64,000 bases of DNA, from the NCBI GenBank assembly GCA_964594635.1, contig CAZQMV010000003.1, positions 124,001-188,000 on the forward strand. The letters run 5' to 3'. Shown piece by piece: positions 25,441-33,316 of this stretch; position 1 is the stretch's first letter; every line of letters starts with the position of its first letter. The stretch is from Berkiella sp964594635 (GTDB taxonomy: Bacteria; Pseudomonadota; Gammaproteobacteria; Berkiellales; Berkiellaceae). Position numbers and translations under genes: made by a program. A model generated the notes under the pieces. That model saw nothing but the letters and a program-made list of their open reading frames with translations, was not told the DNA's origin and searched no databases.

Positions 25441-26916
25441 ATGGTCCTTAATCGCTCTGCTGAGTACCTTCTTAGTATACTTTCTGAATTGCTTCGTCTG
25501 CCAAACGAAACTGAATGGGTAGAGTTCAAACATAACAATGCTGAAGCTGAGAAAATCGGAGAATATATTTCTGCTTTATCCAATTCTGCAACTTTATACG
25601 GTAAAACGTGTGCCTATGTCGTATGGGGTATAGATGACAAATCGCATGAAATAGTGGGCACAATTTTTAAACCTAGCACATGCAAAGTAGGTAATGAAGA
25701 GCTGGAAAATTGGCTGCTACGTCTTTTATCACCTAAAATTAATTTTCGTTTCTATGAACTTCTAGCTCAAAATCAAGCGATTGTACTTTTAGAAATTGAA
25801 GCAGCTCTTCACCATCCCGTACAATTTAAAGGTAACGAATTTATTAGGGTGGGGTCTAATAATAAGAAACTCAAGGATCACCCTGAAAAAGCACGTGCTC
25901 TATGGCGTGCATTCGATAAGCGACCTTTTGAACGTGAAATTGCAATAGAGAATATCGATGGTGAAAAGGTACTCCAATTACTCGATTACCCATCATATTT
26001 TGATTTAACAAAAAATCCATTGCCTGAAGGACGAAAAGGTATTCTTGCAGCTCTTGAATCAGATGATTTAATTTCAAAAAATCAAACTGGCAAATGGAAT
26101 ATTACTAATCTTGGGGCAATATTATTCGCAAAAAACTTTAATGACTTCCTCAACTTAAAACGTAAAGCATTACGCGTAATTTTGTATGATGGTGATAGTC
26201 GAATCAAAGCAATTCGTGAGCAAGAAATTGCCAAAGGTTTTGCATTTAGTTTTGATGGGCTTATTGAACTAATTATAACTTTATTACCAAGCAACGAGGT
26301 AATTGAAGAAGCTCTGCGTAAGCAAGTTCCAATGTTCCCTACTCTTGCAATTCGAGAGCTTATTGCTAATGCGATAATTCACCAAGACTTTCATGCAACT
26401 GGGACAGCACCAATGATTGAAATTTTCTCTAATCGCATGGAAATTACAAATCCAGGGTTGCCTTTAGTTAAAACAGACCGTTTTTTAGACAGCCCGCCCA
26501 AATCACGTAACGAAGCCTTAGCTTCTTTCATGCGTCGAATCGGTGCATGCGAAGAACGCGGCAGTGGGGTTGATAAAATTGTTTCCCAAACTGAGTTCTA
26601 TCAATTACCTGCTCCACTTTTTGAAACTACTGATGAACATACTAGAGCAGTGCTATTTGCACACCGCACATTGAATGAAATGGAAAAAACAGATCGTATC
26701 CGAGCATGTTATCTACATGCCTGCCTAAAATATGTGCAACGTGATTATATGACCAATTCATCCTTGCGAAAGCGATTTGGAATTGAAGAACAAAATAGCG
26801 CCATAGCCTCTAGAATTATCAAAGAGACTATCGAAGCTAATATGGTTTGCCCTTTTGATAAAGAGGCTGGAAGAAGGCTTATGAAATATGTTCCAGCTTG
26901 GGCTAAGGGAGAATAA
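25441..26916 (+). CDS. AlbA_2/Schlafen-like ATP-binding protein
   Basis: The 491 aa begin with an AlbA_2 (Schlafen AlbA) domain, LPNETEWVEFKHNN.....GEYISALSNSA and YVVWGIDD. A GHKL-like ATPase segment follows (TLAIRELIANAIIHQDF, EIFSNRMEITNPGLPL, EERGSGVDKIV), then a C-terminal winged-helix region. Such proteins are annotated as putative transcriptional regulators; Schlafen-type AlbA domains can be RNases, and this architecture is often found in defence islands. It is the last island gene before attR. Confidence 0.85.
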   Translation: MVLNRSAEYLLSILSELLRLPNETEWVEFKHNNAEAEKIGEYISALSNSATLYGKTCAYVVWGIDDKSHEIVGTIFKPSTCKVGNEELENWLLRLLSPKINFRFYELLAQNQAIVLLEIEAALHHPVQFKGNEFIRVGSNNKKLKDHPEKARALWRAFDKRPFEREIAIENIDGEKVLQLLDYPSYFDLTKNPLPEGRKGILAALESDDLISKNQTGKWNITNLGAILFAKNFNDFLNLKRKALRVILYDGDSRIKAIREQEIAKGFAFSFDGLIELIITLLPSNEVIEEALRKQVPMFPTLAIRELIANAIIHQDFHATGTAPMIEIFSNRMEITNPGLPLVKTDRFLDSPPKSRNEALASFMRRIGACEERGSGVDKIVSQTEFYQLPAPLFETTDEHTRAVLFAHRTLNEMEKTDRIRACYLHACLKYVQRDYMTNSSLRKRFGIEEQNSAIASRIIKETIEANMVCPFDKEAGRRLMKYVPAWAKGE

Positions 26917-27078
26917 GCAAATTTGTTTGATGGGTAATTGATGGGATCCCATTCAAACACGAGCCCCTTCTAAATATTTCATTAAAAATCAATTGGTTAC
27001 ATTACAACTTCTATTTGATGGGTATTTGATAAATTGAGAGAAAAGAGTAATTACATAGTTTTAACAGAATCAATACAT

Positions 27079-27097
27079 AGGGGCCTTTATGGGGGCC
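27079..27097 (+). promoter_or_regulatory. Paired GGGGCC repeats at the right island end
   Basis: AGGGGCC (27079-27085) and TGGGGGCC (27090-27097) mirror the pair at 14701-14720. They lie about 60 nt inside attR and are candidate integrase arm sites. Confidence 0.4.
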
Positions 27098-27155
27098 TAA
27101 CTTAATAAGACGCTCTAATATTTTATTGTTTTTCATATACTTACTCCATATATTA

Positions 27156-27171
27156 AATTCCCGCCGCCCCA
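27156..27171 (+). other. attR of the ssrA island
   Basis: AATTCCCGCCGCC (27156-27168) plus CCA repeats the ssrA 3' end, with one T missing after the 13-mer. A strong terminator follows directly, as expected for the original ssrA downstream flank. Confidence 0.85.
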
Positions 27172-27172
27172 T

Positions 27173-27220
27173 AGTTTCAAAAAAAGGCCACTCAAATGAG
27201 TGGCCTTTTTTTTTGAAACT
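27173..27220. terminator. Long perfect hairpin terminator, probably the ancestral ssrA terminator
   Basis: The arms GGCCACTC/GAGTGGCC around AAAT extend through A7/T9 tracts to AGTTTC/GAAACT, giving a stem over 20 bp that can work in both directions. It now sits beside attR, 12.6 kb from ssrA. Confidence 0.85.
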
Positions 27221-27264
27221 AAAGTAGGCTTTGGGAATTTAAGGAGCGAGACGCGGGGGGAGCC

Positions 27265-27520
27265 GCTTAAAAAAGCATGCTTTTTTAAAGGCGAACGCCT
27301 GGCCACGGATGGCCAGGCTGGGGTGAATTAAGATTACCTTTGTTGCGCCAGGGATGGCAGAGATAATTTTGCTTACGAAGCTGTTCAGAAAAAGCATCGC
27401 TTTTTCCCGGCGAACGCACGGCCAAGGATGGCCGAGCTGGGGCCAGAAATGAGCGCGGAGTTGCGCCATGGATGGCGAAGAAAAACCTGCTTACGAAGCT
27501 ACACAAAAAATGCATGCATT
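27265..27520. repeat. 118-bp tandem repeat, two copies plus a partial third
   Basis: Unit 1 is 27265-27382 and unit 2 is 27383-27500; both are exactly 118 bp and end in GCTTACGAAGCT, and a truncated third unit follows. Each unit contains an A-tract hairpin (AAAAAAGCATGCTTTTTT or AAAAAGCATCGCTTTTT), GGCGAACGC, the palindrome GGCCAnGGATGGCC and GCGCCAnGGATGGC. Every unit can therefore fold into three hairpins. No coding frame is evident. Confidence 0.8.
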
Positions 27521-27569
27521 CGGCTGTGAAGCTGCTTCTCACGGTGATATGCGCTGAGTATCCGTTACT

Positions 27570-27758
27570 CTATTTCAATTTTATAGCTGGAAGGCCTGTA
27601 ACAATCCCAAATGCCGACAATAACCATAATATTACTGCTACTACAACCACGATGTTAATGATGGTTTTGATAGGGCGCGCCATGGGAATGAAGGCATTAA
27701 TCAATCCTAATAAAACACCTACTACGATCAACACTAGGACAATGGTGACTAAAGACAT
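27570..27758 (-). CDS. Small hydrophobic membrane protein (Thivi_2564-like)
   Basis: The start at 27758 (MSLVTIVLVLIVVGV) has AGGAG 6 nt upstream and gives 62 aa; the longer frame is rejected. Two membrane helices span about 3-20 and 33-54, linked by NAFIPMARPIKTI. This matches the small inner-membrane protein type annotated as Thivi_2564 family, of unknown function. Confidence 0.8.
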   Translation of the reverse strand: MSLVTIVLVLIVVGVLLGLINAFIPMARPIKTIINIVVVVAVILWLLSAFGIVTGLPAIKLK

Positions 27759-27824
27759 TCTAATCTCCTTAAAATAATGGAATTCTTCTTTTATAACTAT
27801 AGTCCTGCGTATACACAAAGGCAT

Positions 27825-28149
27825 GCTCTAAGGAAATAGTGTTAATTTATTCATTTAGGACGGATTTTATATCCAGGATATCAACAGTTGTGGTGACCTG
27901 GCATGCCTTGCCCCTATGCTACTACCTGAAAAAATTGACTTGCATGGAGGACAAGGATGCTGCTAAAAAGCGAAAGGGGTCGGCCCCTGTGTATAGATCG
28001 CATATTTTTTGACATTAATAACCTTCAGAAATATATTTCTCAATCTTTAATAAGCTACAAGTTAGCTGATTGCTCTCGATTTCATTAGTTTTAACAATTT
28101 ACTGGTGTGGATTTATTTTTCACGTCAAAATAAAAAATAATGGTGTAAT
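27825..28149. other. 325-nt region without a gene; holds a GGGGTCGGCCCC repeat
   Basis: The only recognisable feature is the repeat at 27973-27999. The rest is AT-rich with no open frame of note. Confidence 0.5.
27973..27999. repeat. Dispersed repeat, GGGGTCGGCCCCTGTGTATAGA type, copy 1
   Basis: It matches 22 of 27 positions with 28793-28819. The GGGGTCGGCCCC core is partly palindromic (GGGG-TCGG-CCCC). It looks like a miniature or REP-like element. Confidence 0.6.
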
Positions 28150-28710
28150 ATAAATTTCTCCAATAAACTTATTCTTTGCTCTTGCATAGCTTTTCATTCT
28201 ACTGCTAATTGCGCTCCTTATTTAAGCGGTCAAATTGGAGCAACAGTAGTCCCTATCACCATCTCAACACCCTACAACTCTTTTGAAAGTGATAAAACAG
28301 CACTGCTGACTCGCCTTGCGGTTGGGTATTTGTAGGAAAATAATGCAAGCTTGCAATATGGAATAGAAGCAGGTTATGAAAACTTACACCGAGTTAAAGA
28401 AAGTTTTCAACAACTCACGTTAGAAGCTCGCCAATACCAAATTGATACCGTTGGCGTTATCGATTATTTGTTCTGTAAGAGATGGGATATGTTTGCAAAA
28501 GCGGGCGCGGCTTACACCAAGAGAACCGTGACCGGAAATTACCGACAAGCCACCTACACAGGAGCTTATGATAAATTTTCACCAAAAGTTGTGCTCGGCG
28601 TCGGATTTAATTTAACCAATCATGTAAATCTCAACCTCTCTTTGGAAAATAATTTTAAAGATGTAACCCCTCATAGAGATGTACTTGCAGGAATCAAATA
28701 TACTTTATAG
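28150..28710 (+). pseudogene. Outer-membrane beta-barrel protein, broken
   Basis: A continuous frame from ATA at 28150 encodes a signal-peptide-like start (NKLILCSCIAFHSTANCAPYLSGQIG) and alternating beta strands ending KYTL, as in OmpA-like barrels. It has an in-frame TAG at 28333-28335 (VGYL*ENNASLQ) and no ATG at the expected start (ATA instead). The 3' part stays open (TTG 28351 onward, 119 codons). Two lesions with preserved downstream sequence indicate a recent pseudogene. Confidence 0.7.
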
Positions 28711-28792
28711 AGTCAAGAACGCCAAGGAAGGCAAAGATGATTTCACACTTGCGAAGGAACCTCTTTTTCCCGGCTAGGCTGAACCATAACAA

Positions 28793-28819
28793 AAAGGTGT
28801 CTGACCCTGTGTACAGACC
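28793..28819. repeat. Dispersed repeat, GGGGTCGGCCCCTGTGTATAGA type, copy 2
   Basis: It matches 22 of 27 positions with 27973-27999. The truncated hipA frame runs directly into it, so the element marks the breakpoint. Confidence 0.6.
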
Positions 28820-28962
28820 GGATACATGGTATACAACTGCTCACGAACATAGTATTCAAAAGAGGCGCTTTCTCGTTCTTTACGGGTATGGCACCATAAC
28901 TTCCCAACTAGGAAATTTTCACTTCCCAAAGCAATGAAAACATAGATCTCTTTACTACTCAT
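28820..28962 (-). pseudogene. hipA-like toxin, N-terminal fragment
   Basis: From ATG 28962 the protein reads MSSKEIYVFIALGS...VGKLWCHTRKERESASFEY, matching the N-terminal subdomain of HipA kinases (LWxHxRxGRESASFEY). After about 48 residues it enters the repeat at 28793-28819 and stops; the kinase core is absent. The start overlaps the 3' end of the hipB remnant, as in intact hipBA operons. Confidence 0.75.
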
Positions 28963-29303
28963 CTTTATTCCTTTGCTTTATTATTCCGGACTTACGTACA
29001 CGCTTTGGAAGATTATCTTCGTCTAGTACACGTCCAGCCAAATCATAATTAGCATCTAACAGATCTTTTATTCGTTCTGTCATTCCTAAAACAAAAAGGA
29101 CCTGCGCATAGCTAGCCATTAAACTGTAGGTTCGCCTTTTTCAATTTTTGTTAATGTTCCACGGCTGATCCCTGCGCGTTCTGCCATAAGAGCCATTGTG
29201 ATACGCCGTCTCTTAGGGCATCAGATAGATCATGGCCTAACTTCCGAAGTGCCCTTTGAACCTGTATGGGAAGATTCTTCTCATTTATTTCTATAATGTT
29301 CAT
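28955..29303 (-). pseudogene. hipB-like XRE antitoxin with two frameshifts
   Basis: Frame 1 gives MNIIEINEKNLPIQVQRALRKLGHDLSDALR. After a shift near 29208 comes RRITMALMAERAGISRGTLTKIEKGEPTV (helix-turn-helix). After a second shift near 29125 comes MASYAQVLFVLGMTERIKDLL...LPKRVRKSG, ending TAG at 28955. The pieces join into a full HipB-like antitoxin of about 115 aa. Both toxin and antitoxin are therefore dead. Confidence 0.75.
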
Positions 29304-29323
29304 TATAATGAACATTATAGAAA
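29288..29323. promoter_or_regulatory. 36-bp perfect palindrome, probable hipB operator
   Basis: TTTCTATAATGTTCATTA and its exact reverse complement meet without spacer. The start codon of the hipB remnant (29301-29303) lies inside it. HipB-type antitoxins repress their own promoter through such palindromes, so this is the likely autoregulatory site, still perfect although the gene is broken. Confidence 0.7.
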
Positions 29324-29475
29324 GTGTAACCACACCTGATTTGATAAGATTTTATGAAATGAAATTAGTAAATTATGGGGCTAATCGGGAGCTTAATTTA
29401 TTCTGCACAATGGATGGCAGAGATATTTTTTCACTTCAAAGGCCCCATTTGAGATGTTCTTAGGCCTATATGTTC

Positions 29476-29775
29476 TTAATAATAAACAACTGTCACATCC
29501 CATCTAACCCATGTATTAGGCTCTATATCAGAATATTCATTGTAATTGAAACCAAGATATCCACCTGCTGCAGTACCTAGTGCTCCAAATGCTACCGCCC
29601 CTGCAGGACCGGCAACTACACCACCACTAGCAAAACCAAATAATCCGCCTACAAACCCCATGCTTACTGCACTAAAAACAGATTGATAGAAAATGGCATT
29701 CGCGGTTACAAATTCATCGTAAATATACCCACCAGAAACTGCTTTTAAATCGGATATTTGTGAAATTAATTTCAT
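29476..29775 (-). CDS. Double-glycine-leader peptide, microcin/bacteriocin-like
   Basis: The 99 aa start MKLISQISDLKAVSGG, a good double-glycine leader (hydrophobic spacing ending VSGG) of the sort cut by C39-peptidase ABC exporters. The mature part is hydrophobic and rich in Gly/Ala/Val with several GxxxG-like motifs (GFVGGLFGFASGG, GPAGAVAFGALGTAAGG), as in class II microcins and glycine-zipper pore formers. No exporter is adjacent. It could also be a secreted glycine-zipper protein of another kind. Confidence 0.6.
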   Translation of the reverse strand: MKLISQISDLKAVSGGYIYDEFVTANAIFYQSVFSAVSMGFVGGLFGFASGGVVAGPAGAVAFGALGTAAGGYLGFNYNEYSDIEPNTWVRWDVTVVYY

Positions 29776-29867
29776 GCTTAGCTACCTAAATATTTTCTAA
29801 GAAAGTGCGCCCAATCTAACTAGAATAATCGATTATGTCAATTACATTGATATTTAATGAACAACAC

Positions 29868-30161
29868 TTAGTACTTAACCATTCTAGAAATAAATGTTTT
29901 GAGCGAAACCTGATTATCTAACACCTCTTGAAGCTCAGGTTTAGGTGGCGTTTTTTCCATATCATTAATATATTTTTCAAAACGAAGCGTTAATAGACGA
30001 TCAGATCCAGAATCATCTTGATGAAAAGCGGTGTTTAAAATCTCAAAATCACCTTGAGACAAAGCAACTAATAGTTTTAAATAGTAATCTTTTTCTTCTG
30101 GCAGCAAATCATTTTCGGGAAGTTTGTTCTTTTTCAATTGATCCGTTAAAAAACCAAGCAT
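29868..30161 (-). CDS. Hypothetical 97-aa protein upstream of the double-glycine peptide
   Basis: A charged, soluble, probably helical protein (PEEKDYYLKLLVALSQGDFEILNTAF). GAGAGA precedes the start at 30161. It is on the same strand, 92 nt upstream of the double-glycine-leader gene, so it may be a cognate immunity or accessory protein; this rests on position only. Confidence 0.55.
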   Translation of the reverse strand: MLGFLTDQLKKNKLPENDLLPEEKDYYLKLLVALSQGDFEILNTAFHQDDSGSDRLLTLRFEKYINDMEKTPPKPELQEVLDNQVSLKTFISRMVKY

Positions 30162-30301
30162 AATATTAATCTCTCTGTAACCAAAATAAAAATTTTACAG
30201 AGTTTACATTTATTAATCAAAGCTATAAATACATTTAAAATGTGGGGGTACCTTGGGATTGATATAAGAGATACCCCGCGTTTTTCAGCTTTTGCCGCCG
30301 A

Positions 30302-31834
30302 TCACACCGGCAGCGCAGCAGGACTTCCTAAGGCTGGATCCGTATTTTTAGACGCTAACGCTTTTTGCAAATCTAACCCCAATGCTTTAGCCACACCAGC
30401 GCCATACTTTGGATCGGCAGCGTTGCAGTTACGAATATGCCGGAATTTGATAAACTCTGGCGCATCGCCCATAGCACGAGCCGTGTTCTCAAAAAGCACT
30501 TGTTGCTGCTCTGGCGACATCAGTCTAAAAAGATTGCCAGGCTGCTCAAAGTAATTGGCATCATCCTCATGGAAGTTCCAAAAATCACCGTTACCTTGGA
30601 TCTTCACTGGGGGTTCTTTGTACCCCGCTTGTTGTTGCCATTGGCCAAAACTGTTCGGCTCATAATGAGGAAGCCCACCGTAGTTTCCATCTACTCGTCC
30701 TTGACCATCTCGATGATTGCTGTGAACCGGACAGCGAGCGGTATTCACCGGGATCTGATGATGATTGACGCCAAGCCGGTAACGCTGCGCATCGCTATAG
30801 GCGAATAAGCGCGCCTGAAGCATTTTATCCGGGCTCACGCTAATGCCTGGCACGAGATTGCTAGGGGTAAAGGCACTTTGTTCCACATCTGCATGAAAAT
30901 TCTCAGGATTGCGATTAAGCTCCATCATTCCCACTTCAATGAGAGGATAATCTTTTTTAGGCCAAACTTTTGTGAGATCAAATGGATGCAGCCGGTACTT
31001 ATCGGCATCTAATTCCGGCATTACTTGAATAAACATCTTCCACTTTGGAAAATCTTTACGTTCGATAGAATCGAAGAGATCTCGCTGATGGCTTTCACGA
31101 TCTGAGCCGACAAGGGCTGCCGATTCTGCATCAGTGAGATTCTCGATGCCTTGCTGCGTGCGAAAATGCATCTTTACCCAGAAACGCTCATTTTTCGCAT
31201 TAATGAAGCTGTATGCATGAGAGCTAAAACCATGCATGTGGCGATAGCTTTTTGGGATCCCGCGATCACTCATCACGATGGTGACTTGATGGAGCGCCTC
31301 GGGTAAAAGCGTCCAAAAATCCCAATTATTGGTGGCAGAACGGAGGTTCGTTTTAGGATCACGCTTTACCGCTTTATTAAGATCCGGAAACTTTCTGGGA
31401 TCACGCAAGAAGAACACCGGTGTATTGTTGCCAACCATATCCCAGTTGCCTTCTTCGGTATAGAATTTCAGCGCAAAACCGCGAATATCTCGTTCTGCAT
31501 CTGCGGCACCGCGCTCGCCGGCCACTGTGGTGAAGCGAGCAAACATTTCGGTTTTCTTGCCCACCTTTTCAAAAATCTTGGCCTTGGTGTATTTTGTAAT
31601 ATCGTTTGTCACCGTGAAGGTACCAAACGCGCCAGAACCTTTGGCATGCATTCGTCGCTCAGGAATATTTTCTCGATTGAGATTCGCCAGCTTCTCAAGC
31701 AGCCACACATCTTGCATCAACAGTGGGCCACGCGGTCCTGCTGTCATACTATTCTGGTTGTCTACGACAGGCACACCAAAATTGGTTGTGAGGTGGCTAA
31801 CGGGGCACTTCTTTGAATCTTTAGGGTCTTTCAT
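30302..31834 (-). CDS. Monofunctional haem catalase
   Basis: Converts hydrogen peroxide to water and oxygen. The start at 31834 (MKDPKDSKKCPVSHL) has GAGGA upstream and gives 510 aa, a small-subunit catalase. Visible motifs are the distal His region MHAKGSGAFGTF, FARFTTVAGERGAADAERDIRGFALKFYT, NNTPVFFLRDPRKFPD and the proximal haem Tyr segment RLFAYSDAQRYRLG. It is divergent from an OsmC-family gene across a palindrome-like region, suggesting joint oxidative-stress control. Confidence 0.96.
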   Translation of the reverse strand: MKDPKDSKKCPVSHLTTNFGVPVVDNQNSMTAGPRGPLLMQDVWLLEKLANLNRENIPERRMHAKGSGAFGTFTVTNDITKYTKAKIFEKVGKKTEMFARFTTVAGERGAADAERDIRGFALKFYTEEGNWDMVGNNTPVFFLRDPRKFPDLNKAVKRDPKTNLRSATNNWDFWTLLPEALHQVTIVMSDRGIPKSYRHMHGFSSHAYSFINAKNERFWVKMHFRTQQGIENLTDAESAALVGSDRESHQRDLFDSIERKDFPKWKMFIQVMPELDADKYRLHPFDLTKVWPKKDYPLIEVGMMELNRNPENFHADVEQSAFTPSNLVPGISVSPDKMLQARLFAYSDAQRYRLGVNHHQIPVNTARCPVHSNHRDGQGRVDGNYGGLPHYEPNSFGQWQQQAGYKEPPVKIQGNGDFWNFHEDDANYFEQPGNLFRLMSPEQQQVLFENTARAMGDAPEFIKFRHIRNCNAADPKYGAGVAKALGLDLQKALASKNTDPALGSPAALPV

Positions 31835-31910
31835 AAATCCTCGAATATCCTTATTCAATATTTCAATAAAGTAGCGGAAACACAAAGCTTTGTCCACGAA
31901 GCAAAATGCG

Positions 31911-31951
31911 TTAGATTGTGATTACAGCAAGATCATTGTAAACAAATCTAA
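31911..31951. promoter_or_regulatory. Imperfect palindrome between catalase and osmC-like genes
   Basis: TTAGATTGTGATTAC and GTAAACAAATCTAA are imperfect inverted arms around AGCAAGATCATT, in the divergent promoter region. A shared peroxide regulator is plausible but its identity is unknown. Confidence 0.4.
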
Positions 31952-31965
31952 AAGATGGGGGTTGT

Positions 31966-32349
31966 ATGTCTGTTGAATCAACAGCGCGAAAGGAGAACTT
32001 AAGCTTTGAAATTTCAGTGAGCGGCCATAAGCTGATCGCTGATGTTTCTGAAAAGCAAGGCGGAGCAAACAGCGCCCCCGATCCTCATGACTACCTCCAA
32101 GCTGCGCTGGCTGCATGTACTGCGATAACCATGCAAATGTATGCCAATCGAAAAGGTATTCCGCTGACTTCAAGTGATGTCAAAGCGAAAATCATTCAAG
32201 AGGGTCTTGAAAATCGCATTCACCGAGAAATCAAACTCATAGGCGATTTAACAGAAGAGCAAAAAAACGCTCTCTTTACTATCGCACAGAAATGTCCGAT
32301 CCATCAATTTTTAGAAAGGGGGACTCGTATCGAGTCCTATCTTGTATAA
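31966..32349 (+). CDS. OsmC/Ohr-family peroxiredoxin-like protein
   Basis: The 127 aa fit the OsmC fold, with the two redox Cys contexts AALAACTAITMQMYANRKG and AQKCPIHQFLE. The family reduces organic hydroperoxides through the Cys pair. It is followed with almost no gap by the pirin gene and is divergent from catalase, forming an oxidative-stress cluster. Confidence 0.92.
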   Translation: MSVESTARKENLSFEISVSGHKLIADVSEKQGGANSAPDPHDYLQAALAACTAITMQMYANRKGIPLTSSDVKAKIIQEGLENRIHREIKLIGDLTEEQKNALFTIAQKCPIHQFLERGTRIESYLV

Positions 32350-32350
32350 C

Positions 32351-33241
32351 ATGGAAAGTAGCAAGGAAATCATTATTCACGCCAGAGAACGCGATGTAGG
32401 AGGACTTTTAGTCCACCGTTCTTTGCCTTACATGAAAAAGAGAAATGTCGGACCTTTTGTATTTTTGGATCACATGGGGCCGTTACTTCTCGATAAAACT
32501 CATGCTCTTGATGTTAAGCCTCATCCACATATAGGTCTTGCGACAGTGACTTATTTATTTGAAGGCAGGATCTTTCATCGTGATAGCATCGGTTCGAAGC
32601 AAGAAATTACACCCGGCGCTTTGAATTTAATGATTGCAGGAAAGGGGATCGTTCATTCTGAACGGACGCCTGTCGAAGACCGTGATCAAATACCTGCCCG
32701 AGCTACTCATGGAATTCAGATTTGGGTCGCGCTTCCAAAGGATCTAGAGGAAAGTGAGCCTAGTTTTACGCATTGGCCTAAAGAGAGCTTCCCTACTCTC
32801 TCCCCAACAAATAACCTTTCTGCAAATATCTTACTCGGCGAACACAATGGCAAAAAATCTCCTGTGCCAACTTTATGGAAAACCTTGTTCATGGATTGTC
32901 AAAATACAACAGATTTTGATTGCGAGCTTTCTTTCACCGAACAAGAAATTGCAATCAGTGTTGTTGCTGGTGAACTGAACGTGAACTCACATCGAATACA
33001 AGAAAATGATTTAATTATTGTTGATGATCCCCGTACTGTAAAAATAAAAACATCAACTGCGTCTCGCTTCGTTATCATCGGAGGGGATCCCTATCCTGAG
33101 CCACGTCATATTTGGTGGAATTTTGTTTCTTCAAGCAAAGAACGCATAAGAAAAGCTGCAAACGATTGGAAAAATCAAACGATGGGACAGGTTGAGGGCG
33201 AGCATGAGTTCATTCCACTACCAAGCGATCTCCTCCCTTAA
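32351..33241 (+). CDS. Pirin-family protein
   Basis: Bicupin protein of 296 aa. The N-terminal cupin has the metal-binding pattern FVFLDHMGP, HPHIGLATVTYLFEG and HRDSIGSKQEITPGALNLMIAGKGIVHSER, typical of pirins, some of which show quercetinase activity. ATG 32351 follows the osmC stop by one base; an upstream TTG is less likely. It is in operon with osmC and convergent with the L,D-transpeptidase gene. Confidence 0.93.
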   Translation: MESSKEIIIHARERDVGGLLVHRSLPYMKKRNVGPFVFLDHMGPLLLDKTHALDVKPHPHIGLATVTYLFEGRIFHRDSIGSKQEITPGALNLMIAGKGIVHSERTPVEDRDQIPARATHGIQIWVALPKDLEESEPSFTHWPKESFPTLSPTNNLSANILLGEHNGKKSPVPTLWKTLFMDCQNTTDFDCELSFTEQEIAISVVAGELNVNSHRIQENDLIIVDDPRTVKIKTSTASRFVIIGGDPYPEPRHIWWNFVSSSKERIRKAANDWKNQTMGQVEGEHEFIPLPSDLLP

Positions 33242-33316
33242 AAGGTCTGGCTACCTTTAAAATACGAAAAGAACCTGTTATTTTCCAAGCCAAACTAATA
33301 AGGAAAATAAAGATCA

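Larger units (their letters stand above)
14582..27168. mobile_element. 12.6-kb integrative genomic island in ssrA
   Basis: The element is bounded by a 13-bp direct repeat. It contains a P4-like integrase at the left end, an AlpA-type regulator, a RepA-like ATPase and mostly AT-rich cargo of unknown, nuclease-like and defence-like genes. No conjugation genes, capsid genes or terminase are visible, so it may be a satellite-like or mobilisable element rather than a prophage. Confidence 0.85.

Noticed and set aside
14582..27168. Prophage
   Set aside because: No capsid, portal, terminase, tail or lysis gene is visible; only integrase, AlpA and RepA-like genes.
27241..27530. CRISPR array
   Set aside because: Units are 118 bp, only two and a half copies, with variable positions inside the repeat and no unique spacers; no cas genes.
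28737..28937. 66-codon plus-strand frame
   Set aside because: It runs over the repeat and antisense to the hipA fragment; the hipA reading matches a known family.
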